From: Anaerolineales bacterium | Lineage (GTDB): Bacteria; Chloroflexota; Anaerolineae; Anaerolineales; Anaerolineaceae | Direction: 5' to 3' | Assembly (NCBI GenBank): GCA_020060485.1 | Contig: JAGVAB010000116.1 | Location: 1-35,048 of the forward strand | DNA: 35,048 nt | Part shown: positions 25,596 to 34,835 of the stretch, piece after piece | Layout of the letters: every line of letters begins with the position of its first letter | Position numbering within the stretch: position 1 is the first letter of the stretch | Notes under the pieces: generated by a model | The model's database searches: none | Told to the model about the DNA's origin: nothing | Seen by the model: the letters and a program-made list of their open reading frames with translations, nothing else | Program-made: the position numbers and the translations under genes

Positions 25596-25679
25596 GTCGT
25601 TGCGAACCAGCGCAGCGAGTGAAGCAATCCTCAGTCCCTCCGTCGTTGCGAACCAGCGCAGCGAGTGAAGCAATCCTCA
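25596..25679. repeat. two direct copies of a 38-bp repeat, 46-bp period
   Basis: The 38 bases at 25596-25633 recur without change at 25642-25679, separated by 8 bases. Each begins GTCGTTGCGAACCAGCGCAG and ends AAGCAATCCTCA. Similar short dispersed repeats (reverse strand TTGCTTCACTCGCTGCGC) are familiar in many environmental bacterial genomes. No gene lies in 25511-25850; the stretch holds this repeat, the adjoining hairpins and the divergent promoters. Confidence 0.92.
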
Positions 25680-25723
25680 ACCACGTTCACTATTAACCAC
25701 ACACGACTGCCCCTCTTGCCGCG

Positions 25724-25755
25724 ATTATATCACGCCGCGCATTCTGTAATATAAT
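25724..25755. promoter_or_regulatory. divergent promoter pair
   Basis: Two perfect TATAAT boxes face away from each other: minus strand 25729-25724 toward the formyltransferase gene and plus strand 25750-25755 toward the oxidoreductase gene. They sit within a 7-bp inverted repeat (ATTATAT/ATATAAT). Neither has a good -35, so an activator may be needed. Confidence 0.5.
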
Positions 25756-25850
25756 GAAACCGATCCGCCCGGCAGTTCCGAGCTATGCTTGGCCATTCTG
25801 CCGGATCAGTCCAAAAAAGAACGGGGATTCCCCGGAGGTTAAACCCTTTC

Positions 25851-28028
25851 ATGAAACAATTACTGCAAAATATGCGCGACGGTAACACAGAAGTCATTGA
25901 TGTTCCCGACCCCTTGCCTCGCCCCGGTACGGCTCTGGTGCGCACTGCCGTCTCCCTGGTCTCAGCCGGTACGGAACGCATGGTAGTGGAATTTGCCGAA
26001 AAGAATTTGGTCGGCAAGGCACAATCCCGCCCCGATCTTGTGCGCCAGGTGATCGATAAAGCCCGCCGTGAAGGCATTCTGCCTACCTTGCAGGCTGCTT
26101 TCAACCGCCTCGACCAACCATTGACCCTGGGCTATTCATCAGCCGGTGTGATTGAAGCCGTCGGTGAGGGCATGCAGGGTTTCGAAGTAGGCGACCGGGT
26201 GGCTTGTGCTGGCGCCGGTTTTGCCGTCCACGCCGAATTGGCCGTGGTACCGCAGGCGTTGCTCTTCAAACTGCCGGAAAATGTCAGTTTTGAATCGGCC
26301 TCTTTTGCCACCCTGGGCGCCATCGCCCTGCAAGGCTTTCGCCTGGCTGCCCCGCAGGTGCAGGAACGGGTGGCCGTCATCGGATTGGGCCTGCTTGGTC
26401 TGTTGTCGGTAGGCATCGCCCGCGCCGCTGGCTGTGAAGTCTTTGGTGTTGACCTCGACCCAAAGCGCGTCATTCTGGGCAAACAATTCGGCGCAACGGC
26501 CTGTCTGCGCTCCGAAGCTGAAGATGCCGGCATGGCCTTCACCCAGGGCAAAGGTTTTGACGTGGTACTGGTCTGCGCCGATACCCATTCCAACGATCCG
26601 GTGGAACTGGCTGGTCTCCTGGCACGCGAACGCGGACAGGTGGTGGCTGTCGGCGCCGTAGGCATGAACATTCCCCGCAAGGTTTATTACACCAAGGAAC
26701 TTACCTTCCATGTTTCCCGCTCCTATGGCCCCGGCAGATATGACCCCGCCTACGAGGAACAGGGACGCGATTATCCTTTTGCCTATGTGCGCTGGACAGA
26801 AGGCCGCAACATAGAGGCGATTATTTCCCTCATCTCCAGCGGCAAACTGGATGTTGCACCCCTTATCAGCCACCGCTTCGACATCACCGCCGCCCCTGCC
26901 GCCTATGAACTCATCACCGGCAAAGTTGGGGAGGCTTTCCTGGGCGTCTTGCTCACCTACCCACCCAAAGACCGGCAAAAACCTGCCGTCAAGGTCTTTC
27001 TACCCGAACACGCCCCGTTGGCTGAGCCTGTCGAAGCCCCGCTGGCTGATCCGGCCCAAACAGGCATCGGTGTGCTGGGCGCCGGAAATTATGCCAAAGC
27101 CACCTTCCTTCCCGCCCTGCGCCGCGCCGGAGCCGTCCCCCTGGTAGGCATTGCCTCTGCCTCCGGCATCAACGCCCGCCACGCCGCCAGGAAATTTGGC
27201 TTCCAGTACGCCACCGCTTCTGAACAGGAGATCTTCAAGGATCCGGCCATCAGCCATATCGCCATTCTCACCCGCCATAATGACCACGCCCGCCAGACGA
27301 TCACCGCTTTGCAAAACCACAAGCACGTCTATTGTGAAAAACCCCTGGCCCTCAACACCGCCGAACTGGACGAGATCAAAGCCGCCCTGGAGATGGAACA
27401 CGCTCCCCTGCTCATGCTTGGCTTCAACCGCCGTTTTGCCCCTCTGGCAGTCAGAATGAAAGAATTTCTGGCCGCCTCTGGCGAGCCGCTTGCCATGCAC
27501 TATCGCATCAATGCCGGCTTCCTGCCCGATACGCACTGGCTGCACGACCCCTTGCTGGGCGGCGGGCGTATCATCGGCGAAGGCTGTCATTTCATTGATT
27601 TGCTCACCTTCCTGGTTGGCGCGCCGCCGCAGTCTGTTTTCGCCAAGGGCTTGCCGGACGCCGGCCGTTACCACCAGGATAATGTCATCCTCACCCTCAC
27701 CTATCCCGATGGGTCCCTGGGAACCATCAGCTATCTGGCCAATGGCGACAGATCGATTGCCAAAGAACAGGTGGAAGTATTTTCCAGCGGGCGGGTGGCC
27801 TTCCTGGACGATTTCCGCCGCCTGGAGATGACCCATGCCGGCCGCCGCAGCCTTATGCGTTCACCTTTCCGTCAGGACAAAGGCCACGCAGCCGCTTGGC
27901 AGGCTTTCCTCTCGGCCAGCCTTCAGGGTCTTCCCGCTCCCATCCCCTATAACGAAATATGGGCGGTCAGCCTGGCTTCCTTTGCTGCCATGGAATCCCT
28001 TTCCACCGGCCGCCCAATCAACCTCTAG
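25851..28028 (+). CDS. bi-domain oxidoreductase (zinc-type alcohol dehydrogenase fold plus Gfo/Idh/MocA)
   Basis: A 725-residue fusion. The N-terminal part (about 1-365) has the medium-chain dehydrogenase fold, with cofactor motif GLGLLGLLSVG near 177. The C-terminal part (about 400-725) is a Gfo/Idh/MocA oxidoreductase, with GVLGAGNYAKATFLP near 405 and CEKPLALN near 495. Such fusions often neighbour heparinase II/III-like genes in polysaccharide clusters, as here, and probably oxidise or reduce a nucleotide sugar or glycan component; the true substrate is unknown. A frame upstream to 25785 lacks a ribosome site; GGAGG (25834-25838) lies 12 nt before the chosen ATG. The heparinase-like gene follows after 39 nt. 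Confidence 0.9.
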   Translation: MKQLLQNMRDGNTEVIDVPDPLPRPGTALVRTAVSLVSAGTERMVVEFAEKNLVGKAQSRPDLVRQVIDKARREGILPTLQAAFNRLDQPLTLGYSSAGVIEAVGEGMQGFEVGDRVACAGAGFAVHAELAVVPQALLFKLPENVSFESASFATLGAIALQGFRLAAPQVQERVAVIGLGLLGLLSVGIARAAGCEVFGVDLDPKRVILGKQFGATACLRSEAEDAGMAFTQGKGFDVVLVCADTHSNDPVELAGLLARERGQVVAVGAVGMNIPRKVYYTKELTFHVSRSYGPGRYDPAYEEQGRDYPFAYVRWTEGRNIEAIISLISSGKLDVAPLISHRFDITAAPAAYELITGKVGEAFLGVLLTYPPKDRQKPAVKVFLPEHAPLAEPVEAPLADPAQTGIGVLGAGNYAKATFLPALRRAGAVPLVGIASASGINARHAARKFGFQYATASEQEIFKDPAISHIAILTRHNDHARQTITALQNHKHVYCEKPLALNTAELDEIKAALEMEHAPLLMLGFNRRFAPLAVRMKEFLAASGEPLAMHYRINAGFLPDTHWLHDPLLGGGRIIGEGCHFIDLLTFLVGAPPQSVFAKGLPDAGRYHQDNVILTLTYPDGSLGTISYLANGDRSIAKEQVEVFSSGRVAFLDDFRRLEMTHAGRRSLMRSPFRQDKGHAAAWQAFLSASLQGLPAPIPYNEIWAVSLASFAAMESLSTGRPINL

Positions 28029-28067
28029 CAGCATGCGCCTGACCGCGCCTTGCCCATAAGGGTTCAC

Positions 28068-30029
28068 ATGAACCGCCTTCAGATTGCCTTCAAAGCCGCC
28101 GCCCAGCTTGGCCTGCAAAAGACCGGCTTGTATGCGCTTTACCAGCTCGGCCTCAAATGCGGTCTGTACCGGCTGCTCACTTCAGTCAAAAGCACACCAG
28201 AACGTCCGCAATGGCTCCAGCCTGCCCCGGAACTGCCGCTTACCGTTCCGCCTCCAGAAGTCCTTGCAGCCGTCATGGGTGATCAAATCGCCAGCCTGCT
28301 GGAGGAAGCCCACACCATCCAGGCCGGATCGTTTTACCGCTTCGGCGCACCTCAAGCCATACCCATTGAATTGTCCCCTCCGCAGCCTTTGCAGCACTGG
28401 TCACGAACCAGTGACCAGTCGCCTTTCGCCGGGGATATCAAGTTCATCTGGGAACCAGCTCGTTTCGGCTGGGTCTTTCCCCTGGGACGGGCTTATGCCT
28501 TCCAGCCTGATGATGCTTTGGCAGCCGCCTTCTGGCAGCGAGCCGAAGCTTTCTGGGATGCCAATCCCCCCAACCTCGGCCCCAACTGGGCCTCCGGTCA
28601 GGAAGTGGCTTTGCGTATCCTGGCTTTCAGTTTCGCCTGGCAGGTCTTTGCCCGCGCCGAAAGCTCCACCCCGGCGCGCCGCAAGCGCTTGCTGACCTCC
28701 ATTGCCTGTCATGCCCGGCGCATCCCGCCCACCCTGATCTATGCCCGCGCCCAAAACAACAACCATCTCATTTCCGAAGCGGTCGGTCTTTACACTGCCG
28801 GCTGTCTCCTGCCTGCCCACCCCCAGGCCAGCCGCTGGCGCAGGTTCGGCTGGCACTGGTTCAACCGTGCCATACGGACACAGGTGGACGTGGATGGAAC
28901 TTACATCCAGCAGTCCATGAACTATCACCGCCTGATGCTGCAAGCCGCGTTATGGTTTGATGCCCTCGCCCGTCGGCGCGGGCAAGCCCTGCCGCAGGAT
29001 GTCCGCCATCGTCTGGCTGACGCTGCTTATTGGCTATGCGCACAAATCGACCCTCTTTCAGGCCGCGCGCCCAACCTCGGTCATAATGACGGCGCCCATA
29101 TTCTGCCTCTGGCCAGCGGTGCGTTCGCCGATTACCGCCCAGTCGCTCAGACTGCGGCCACCGCCTTTCTCGGTCAGCCCGGCCTGTCCAATGGCCCTTG
29201 GGATGAAACCGCCCTGTGGCTGGGTTTGGAAATTCCCCTCCGGGCAGAAACCCAACCGTTCTCATCTCCGGCTGTACTGCGCCTGCAAAACGGTACTTCC
29301 TGGGCCACCCTGCGTGCCGCCCGCTTCCGCGATCGTCCTGCCCAGGCTGACCAGTTGCACGTTGACATCTGGTGGCAGGGTGAAAATCTTGCACTTGACC
29401 CCGGCTCCTTCCGCTACACCGCCCCCGCCCCCTGGAACAATGCCCTTGCCCGCACCGCAGTACACAACACCATCCTCGTCGACCAGCAGGATCAGATGAC
29501 ACCCGCCGGTCGCTTTCTGTGGCTGGACTGGGCCCAGGCCGAGGCTTGCCCGCAAAACACCGACTTGTCAAGCATTACTGCCCAGCACACCGGCTACCGC
29601 CGGCTTGGCGTTCTCCACCGTCGCAGTCTGGCTTGCCTTCCCAGCCTCGGCTGGCAGATCGACGACCTCCTCCTGCCCGCAGACCCACATCAAGCAGCCG
29701 CCAGTCATGAAGTTTGCCTGCACTGGCTGCTCCCCGACCACCCCTGGCAATGGCAGCACGACCTCTTCACCTTTCAGGCGCGTGGCGGTCTGGTCACCCT
29801 CGCCATCAAAGCTTTTTTGCCCCAACAGCCCGACATTGTCCTCCACCCTGTTTTCCAGGTTCTGCGCGCCGGCCAGGTTCTTGACGGCCCGCCGGATGAC
29901 CTGCCCACCCTGGGCTGGGTTTCGCCGACTTATGCCAGCAAGCAGCCCGCCCTTTCCCTGCGCACCATTCTCCGCTCGCCCTTGCCTGTGCAGTTCTCCA
30001 CAATCTGGACTTTGACCCAAAATCATTAA
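28068..30029 (+). CDS. heparinase II/III-like polysaccharide lyase family protein
   Basis: The 653-residue protein has an alpha-helical toroid N-terminal domain (about 90-380) and a beta-sheet C-terminal domain (about 400-640), the heparinase II/III arrangement. Characteristic sequences are YARAQNNNHLISEAVGLYTAG (conserved Asn/His), HNDGAH in the catalytic region and ARTAVHNTILVDQQDQM (conserved His at the start of the beta domain). No secretion signal is obvious, though in this family the protein may act in the cytoplasm, at the surface or as a biosynthetic enzyme. AGGG lies 5-6 nt before the ATG at 28068; an upstream ATG at 28050 is less likely. It probably processes uronate-type polymer made by this locus. 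Confidence 0.88.
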   Translation: MNRLQIAFKAAAQLGLQKTGLYALYQLGLKCGLYRLLTSVKSTPERPQWLQPAPELPLTVPPPEVLAAVMGDQIASLLEEAHTIQAGSFYRFGAPQAIPIELSPPQPLQHWSRTSDQSPFAGDIKFIWEPARFGWVFPLGRAYAFQPDDALAAAFWQRAEAFWDANPPNLGPNWASGQEVALRILAFSFAWQVFARAESSTPARRKRLLTSIACHARRIPPTLIYARAQNNNHLISEAVGLYTAGCLLPAHPQASRWRRFGWHWFNRAIRTQVDVDGTYIQQSMNYHRLMLQAALWFDALARRRGQALPQDVRHRLADAAYWLCAQIDPLSGRAPNLGHNDGAHILPLASGAFADYRPVAQTAATAFLGQPGLSNGPWDETALWLGLEIPLRAETQPFSSPAVLRLQNGTSWATLRAARFRDRPAQADQLHVDIWWQGENLALDPGSFRYTAPAPWNNALARTAVHNTILVDQQDQMTPAGRFLWLDWAQAEACPQNTDLSSITAQHTGYRRLGVLHRRSLACLPSLGWQIDDLLLPADPHQAAASHEVCLHWLLPDHPWQWQHDLFTFQARGGLVTLAIKAFLPQQPDIVLHPVFQVLRAGQVLDGPPDDLPTLGWVSPTYASKQPALSLRTILRSPLPVQFSTIWTLTQNH

Positions 30030-30045
30030 CAATAAACATCCAACG

Positions 30046-30087
30046 TTAAACAGCATTTAACATAATAAAAATTTGTTAAGGTACAAT
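30046..30087 (+). promoter_or_regulatory. promoter with Pho-box-like repeats before the GT4-phoB-phoR unit
   Basis: TTAAAC (30046-30051) and TTAACA (30057-30062) are spaced by 11 bp as in Pho boxes, and the second could serve as -35 (19-nt spacer) to TACAAT (30082-30087). The -10 ends 6 nt before the ATG at 30094, predicting a leaderless mRNA. A further TTAACA at 30026-30031 is out of phase. The stretch is AT-rich, so chance matches are a concern. Confidence 0.4.
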
Positions 30088-30093
30088 CTCAAT

Positions 30094-31320
30094 ATGCACA
30101 TTTTGATCATTCATCAGGCATTTGCTGCCCTGGACGAAGCCGGTGGTACACGCCACTATGAAATGGCTCGCTTTCTTGTCCAGCGCGGCCATCAGGTAAC
30201 GGTTATTGCCAGCCCTATCAGCTATATCACCGGGCAGGCTCACAACGGAAAGATCCCCTGGCTCGAAAAACAAACCCCCGAACCGGGCATAACCATCCTG
30301 CGTTGCTATGCCTACCCTGCCCTGCACCGCAGCTTTTTCCATCGCCTGGTCAATTTCATCAGTTTTATGCTGTCCTCCTTCATCACCAGCTTGCAGGTCA
30401 AAAAGGTAGATCTTGTCTGGGGCACCTGCCCCCCCATTTTTCAGGGCTTTACCGCCTGGCTGGCAGCCCGTCTGAAAGGCATCCCCTTTTTGTTTGAAGT
30501 GCGCGACCTCTGGCCTAAATTCGCCATCGCCGTCGGCGTTCTCAACAATCCCATCCTCATCTCCCTCTCGGAATGGCTGGAAAAATTCCTCTATCGCCGC
30601 GCAGACCACTGCATTGTCAACTCCCCCGGCTATATCGATCATGTGACCCAACGCGGCGCCAGGAATGTAACCCTCATCCCCAACGGTGCAGACCCAGACA
30701 TGTTCACAGCCTGTGCCGATGGTAATGAACTGAGAAAAAAATTCAGCTTTTCCAAAGACCAATATTTGGTGCTCTATGCTGGCGCACATGGCCTTTCCAA
30801 TGATCTGGGCATCGTTTTGCAAGCCGCCAAAAAACTGGCACCCCAGACCAACATTCATTTCCTGCTGGTGGGCGGCGGCAAGGACAAACCCCTTCTCATT
30901 CAGCAAGCCGAGGAAATGCAGCTTTCAAATCTCAGTTTCCTGCCCGCCATGTCCAAAACCGAAATGCCGGAATTGATCGCCGCCTGTGATGCCTGCATCG
31001 CCATTCTCAAGCCCATTGAAGACTTCAAAACAACCTACCCCAATAAAGTTTTCGATTATATGGCCGCCGCCCGGCCTGTGATCCTCGCCATTGACGGCGT
31101 CATTCGCAAAGTCGTTGAAGATGCCCATGCCGGCATCTTTGTTCCTCCCGGTGATCCCGATGCGCTGGCTTTTGCCATCCTTGATCTCAGTTCCCATCCC
31201 GAAAGGGGCAAACAAATGGGAGTTGCCGGCCGTTTATACGTTGAGCAACACTTTAACCGCGCCCAAAGCGCATCCCAGCTTGCCAGCCTTTTGGAAGAAA
31301 TGGAAACACACCATGCCTGA
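30094..31320 (+). CDS. GT4-family glycosyltransferase
   Basis: Retaining GT-B glycosyltransferase of 408 residues that adds a sugar to the lipid-linked glycan at the inner membrane face. The N-terminal domain opens [10 protein letters not shown] and holds the acceptor site ([12 protein letters not shown]). The C-terminal domain has [17 protein letters not shown] sequence ([13 protein letters not shown]), then [15 protein letters not shown] and [17 protein letters not shown], the donor-binding region. In this copy the usual FEYMAA reads FDYMAA. A TTG frame to 30073 is less likely than ATG 30094. Weak AAGG lies 12 nt upstream, or the mRNA is leaderless. Its TGA overlaps the phoB start (ATGCCTGA), so the two are transcribed together. 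Confidence 0.92.
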   Translation: MHILIIHQAFAALDEAGGTRHYEMARFLVQRGHQVTVIASPISYITGQAHNGKIPWLEKQTPEPGITILRCYAYPALHRSFFHRLVNFISFMLSSFITSLQVKKVDLVWGTCPPIFQGFTAWLAARLKGIPFLFEVRDLWPKFAIAVGVLNNPILISLSEWLEKFLYRRADHCIVNSPGYIDHVTQRGARNVTLIPNGADPDMFTACADGNELRKKFSFSKDQYLVLYAGAHGLSNDLGIVLQAAKKLAPQTNIHFLLVGGGKDKPLLIQQAEEMQLSNLSFLPAMSKTEMPELIAACDACIAILKPIEDFKTTYPNKVFDYMAAARPVILAIDGVIRKVVEDAHAGIFVPPGDPDALAFAILDLSSHPERGKQMGVAGRLYVEQHFNRAQSASQLASLLEEMETHHA

Positions 31321-32020
31321 AAAGATCCTTGTTGTTGACGACGAACCCGCTCTTTTGGAAACTTTGGCCTACAATCTCAGAAACCAGGGCTATGAAGTCA
31401 TCACTGCCATTGATGGCCCTGCTGCTCTGCAAGCTGCCCGCCAGCAATCCCCCGAGCTTGTCATTCTGGACATCATGCTGCCTGGCATGGATGGCTTTGA
31501 GGTCTGCCGCATCCTGCGCCAGGAGATGACCACCCCGGTACTCATGCTCACCGCCCGCGACGACGAGATCGACCGCGTCGTCGGTCTTGAAGTCGGCGCT
31601 GATGATTACCTGACCAAGCCTTTCTCGATGCGGGAGCTGCTGGCCCGCGTCAAAGCCATGCTGCGCCGCATTCGCCTGATCCGTCAGGAAATAGATACTG
31701 AAGGCGCTTCAGCCGGTCATCAAATCGTAAAATTTGGCGATCTCAGCATTGACCTTGACCGGCATGAAATCACCCTGGAGGGTAAACCCCTGGCCCTCAA
31801 GCCCAAGGAATACGAGCTCCTGGTCTTCTTCACCCAGCATCGCGGACACGTCCTCAGCCGCGAGCACATTCTTGAAAAAGTCTGGGGCTGGGAATATATC
31901 GGCGACAGCCGCACCGTCGATGTCCACATTCGCTGGCTGCGCGAGAAGATCGAACCAGATCCTGCCTCGCCCATCAGGATTGTCACCATCCGCGGCGTGG
32001 GATACCGCTTCGAAGGATAA
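31313..32020 (+). CDS. phoB: PhoB/OmpR-family response regulator
   Basis: DNA-binding response regulator of 235 residues. The receiver domain (1-118) has the acidic pair D9/D10, phosphorylation site D53 ([12 protein letters not shown]), T80 and K102 ([10 protein letters not shown]). The winged-helix effector (about 140-234) includes [46 protein letters not shown] and IRGVGYRF. Phosphorylation by the adjoining kinase would let it bind direct repeats such as those before pstS. The start at 31313 overlaps the GT4 stop by 8 nt. The phoR gene begins 3 nt after its stop. PhoB identity rests on the kinase and pstS neighbours; other OmpR-type roles are possible. Confidence 0.92.
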   Translation: MPEKILVVDDEPALLETLAYNLRNQGYEVITAIDGPAALQAARQQSPELVILDIMLPGMDGFEVCRILRQEMTTPVLMLTARDDEIDRVVGLEVGADDYLTKPFSMRELLARVKAMLRRIRLIRQEIDTEGASAGHQIVKFGDLSIDLDRHEITLEGKPLALKPKEYELLVFFTQHRGHVLSREHILEKVWGWEYIGDSRTVDVHIRWLREKIEPDPASPIRIVTIRGVGYRFEG

Positions 32021-32023
32021 AGA

Positions 32024-33808
32024 ATGGCCCCTCTGGGCAGCACACGCTGGCGGATTGCCCTGCCTTTCATTCTGCTCAACCTGATCGTCTTGCTCGGTCT
32101 GGCTCTGTTCATCTCGAATTACGTACTGAACGACAATACCGAAAACTTGAAGAACCAGCTTTCGGCAGATGCGCGCCTCGTCAAGGAAGCCGTCCTGCCA
32201 CAACTGGCATCCGCCAGGGCAACTTCCAACCTCGACCCGCTTGCAAACTATTACACCATCCTCTTAGGCAAACCCATCATCCTGCTTTCGCCCGACGGCA
32301 CTGTCCTCGGTCAACCTGCCGGTGGCAATCGTAAAGACGAAAATTTCCTGTCATATCCGGAAGTGCTGCAAGCAAAAGCCCAGGGAACAGGCAACGCCAT
32401 CCATCCAGACCGGTTCACTGGCAAAGACACGCTCTTTGTGGCGATCAAAGCGGAAACCGATGAAGCGGTCGTTGGCTTTATCCACCTTTCCATGCCATTA
32501 TCAGAAGTGCAAAAAAACCAGCAAAAGATTCGCAATTACATCCTGACTGCCACCCTCTTTACCATCCTTTTGACCACCACCCTGGCCTGGCTGATCGCCA
32601 ACCGCACCACCCGCCCGGTCAGAGACTTGACCGCCACTGTCCACCGCATGGCTGCCGGCGACCTGGATGCCCGCCTGCTGCCTGCCACCCAGGACGAGAT
32701 CGGCCAACTGACCAACGCCTTCAATCACATGGCTGGACAATTGCAGGACAAGATCAATGCCCTCACCGCTGAGCAGAATCGGGTCAGTGTCATTCTGGAA
32801 CACATGGCGGATGGCATCATCATCGTTGATTATGATGGTCAGGTGAAAATGATCAATCCGGCCGCCGCCCGACTGCTCGGCGTCAGCCAGGAGGATGCCG
32901 CCAACCACTCTTTTGCCGAAGTGGTGCGCCAACACCAAATGATCGAACTCTGGCAGCAATCCAAACAGGACACAGACCAGGGAAAAGAATACGTAGAAAT
33001 GATCGAAACCAGCCGCGCCGAAGGCCGCACCTTGCAGGTCATCATCACACCCATGACTGGCGCAACTTCTGCCAGCCGCCTAGTCATCCTGCAAGACCTG
33101 ACCCGCGTACGGCGTCTGGAAACCATTCGCCGTGATTTCATCAGCAATATCTCCCACGACTTGCGCACGCCTCTCGCTTCCTTGAACCTGCTGGTCGAAA
33201 CACTGCAGGATGGCGCCCTGAAAGATCCGCCCGCTGCTGAAAGATTCCTCAAACATATGGAACAGGAAGTGGCTGTGATGACCCAGTTGGTATCTGAACT
33301 ACTTGAGCTTTCACGCATCGAATCCGGTCAGGTGCCACTGAAGATCAAGCCTGTCCAGGTAGGCGAACATCTGGTTCTGCCGCCAGTCATCCGTTTGACC
33401 AACCTGGCGGAGCGCAATGGGGTAACACTTAATACTGGCCTTCCCGAGACACTTCCCTTGGTTTCTGCCGACCCGGACCGCATCCAGCAAGTCATCACCA
33501 ATCTGCTGCACAATGCCATTAAATTCACCCCGCCTGGTGGCCATATCCGGATATTTGCCTTCACCCAGAAAAACAACGTGGTCATTGCCGTCCAGGATAC
33601 CGGGGCCGGCATCCCGCCAGCAGATGTAAAACGCATTTTTGAACGCTTTTACAAAACAGACCGTGCCCGTTCTCAAGGTGGCATGGGCCTCGGCCTGGCT
33701 ATCGCCAAACACCTGGTGCAGGCACATGGCGGTTCGATCTGGCTGGAAAGCGAGATTGGCCATGGCAGCACTTTCTATTTCTCACTGCCCACCGCTGGAC
33801 AGTCGTAA
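32024..33808 (+). CDS. phoR: PhoR-like membrane histidine kinase
   Basis: Sensor kinase of 594 residues. Layout: helix 1 (about 11-31), extracytoplasmic sensor region (about 32-170), helix 2 (about 172-192), HAMP (about 193-245), PAS (about 250-360), dimerisation domain with phospho-acceptor H378 (NISHDLRTPLASLNLL), and ATPase domain (about 450-592) with N497 (NLLHNAIKFTP), G1 DTGAGI (525-530) and G2 GMGLGLAI. It would phosphorylate the PhoB-like regulator in response to phosphate status or envelope cues. AGGA in the phoB stop region lies 6 nt before the ATG. Unlike simple PhoR, it has a sizeable extracellular domain, which could sense a ligand directly. Confidence 0.92.
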   Translation: MAPLGSTRWRIALPFILLNLIVLLGLALFISNYVLNDNTENLKNQLSADARLVKEAVLPQLASARATSNLDPLANYYTILLGKPIILLSPDGTVLGQPAGGNRKDENFLSYPEVLQAKAQGTGNAIHPDRFTGKDTLFVAIKAETDEAVVGFIHLSMPLSEVQKNQQKIRNYILTATLFTILLTTTLAWLIANRTTRPVRDLTATVHRMAAGDLDARLLPATQDEIGQLTNAFNHMAGQLQDKINALTAEQNRVSVILEHMADGIIIVDYDGQVKMINPAAARLLGVSQEDAANHSFAEVVRQHQMIELWQQSKQDTDQGKEYVEMIETSRAEGRTLQVIITPMTGATSASRLVILQDLTRVRRLETIRRDFISNISHDLRTPLASLNLLVETLQDGALKDPPAAERFLKHMEQEVAVMTQLVSELLELSRIESGQVPLKIKPVQVGEHLVLPPVIRLTNLAERNGVTLNTGLPETLPLVSADPDRIQQVITNLLHNAIKFTPPGGHIRIFAFTQKNNVVIAVQDTGAGIPPADVKRIFERFYKTDRARSQGGMGLGLAIAKHLVQAHGGSIWLESEIGHGSTFYFSLPTAGQS

Positions 33809-33884
33809 ACCCTTCACTGTGCTTCGCCAACAAGAATCATTGTGAAACATGTAACTCCGCGCACCCATCATGATCAATCAGGTG

Positions 33885-33938
33885 CTTACAAGATATTAAC
33901 CTTGGGTTGAGAAAATGTTAAAAGGAGGCTGGTATCAT
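33885..33938 (+). promoter_or_regulatory. Pho-box-like array and -10 of pstS
   Basis: CTTACA (33885), TTAACC (33896), TTGAGA (33907) and TTAAAA (33918) repeat with exact 11-bp spacing, as in PhoB/PhoP boxes. TATCAT (33933-33938; 5 of 6 matches) lies 9 nt past the last repeat, with no separate -35, as expected for an activator-dependent phosphate promoter. Confidence 0.6.
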
Positions 33939-33980
33939 TATGCCAGCTTATGCTTTCCTTAATATGAAGGAAGTGGTTAC

Positions 33981-34835
33981 ATGAAAAGAAACTTGTTTGG
34001 CCTGGTTGTCATTGCTTGCTGCCTGCTTGCTTCCTGTCAATCGACTTCACCCTTAAACCCAACACCATTCCCCTCCTCAACAGACGCTCAGACCTTATCC
34101 GGTCATATCGCAATCGCGGGTTCCACCACCATTCTGCCTCTAATGAAGGATCTTTCGGCAGCTTTTGCCAGCGCTTACCCCAATATCAGCATCGAAGTTG
34201 ACGGCGGCGGTTCCAGCGTGGGAGTCAATGCCACCGCTGAAGGCAAGGTGAATATCGGCATGGTCTCGCGTGAGATCAATGTATCGGAACTTGCCGCCTT
34301 TCCCGATCTACTCGTTTACACGATCGCATTAGACGGAATTGCCATCATCGTAAACCACGATGTCACCATCAACACTATAACCATCGACCAGCTGAGCGCC
34401 ATCTACAATGGGCAACTGCATACCTGGGCTGAAGTCGGCGGCCCAGACCAAGAGATCATCCTCATCGCCCGTGAAGAAGGGTCAGGTACCCGCACCGCCT
34501 TTGAACAATGGGTTTCAGGCCCGGACGTCTCGCTTCCCGAAAGAACCATTTTGCTTCCTTCCAGCAGTGCTGTCCTCACCACTGTAGCGACCACCCCCTT
34601 CTCCATCGGCTATATTTCCTTTGGATACCTCGACAACAGCATCAAAAGCCTTCAAATCAATGGCATTGAGCCAACAGAGAAAAATCTTCTTGCTGCCGTC
34701 TACCCCATATATCATCCCTTGAATCTGGTCACTAAAGGTGAACCCTCGGAAGTAGAACAAGCCTTTTTTGAATTCATCGCCAGCCCAGAGGGTCAGGCCA
34801 TTATCAGTCAAGAAAAATATGTGCCAGTGAATTGA
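33981..34835 (+). CDS. pstS: PstS phosphate-binding lipoprotein
   Basis: Substrate-binding component of the high-affinity phosphate ABC transporter, anchored at the membrane surface. The 284-residue protein starts with a lipoprotein signal (lipobox LASC, lipidated C19) and a Thr/Pro/Ser-rich spacer. The mature part shows IAGSTTILPLMKDL, DGGGSSVGVNA and REEGSGTRTAFEQWV, which in PstS proteins surround the bound phosphate through Ser/Thr, Gly and Arg. AAGGAAG lies 7 nt before the ATG. It follows the phoR gene and has its own Pho-box-like promoter. The permease genes pstC, pstA and pstB are not in the window and may follow. Confidence 0.93.
   Translation: MKRNLFGLVVIACCLLASCQSTSPLNPTPFPSSTDAQTLSGHIAIAGSTTILPLMKDLSAAFASAYPNISIEVDGGGSSVGVNATAEGKVNIGMVSREINVSELAAFPDLLVYTIALDGIAIIVNHDVTINTITIDQLSAIYNGQLHTWAEVGGPDQEIILIAREEGSGTRTAFEQWVSGPDVSLPERTILLPSSSAVLTTVATTPFSIGYISFGYLDNSIKSLQINGIEPTEKNLLAAVYPIYHPLNLVTKGEPSEVEQAFFEFIASPEGQAIISQEKYVPVN

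Noticed and set aside
25596..25679. The two identical repeats as a minimal CRISPR array
   Set aside because: The spacer is only 8 bp, there are just two units and no cas gene is present.
26139..27836. Two long minus-strand frames (26139-26978 and 27000-27836)
   Set aside because: Both are antisense to the bi-domain oxidoreductase, whose domains are clear, and their predicted peptides are low-information Gly/Ala/His-rich sequence.
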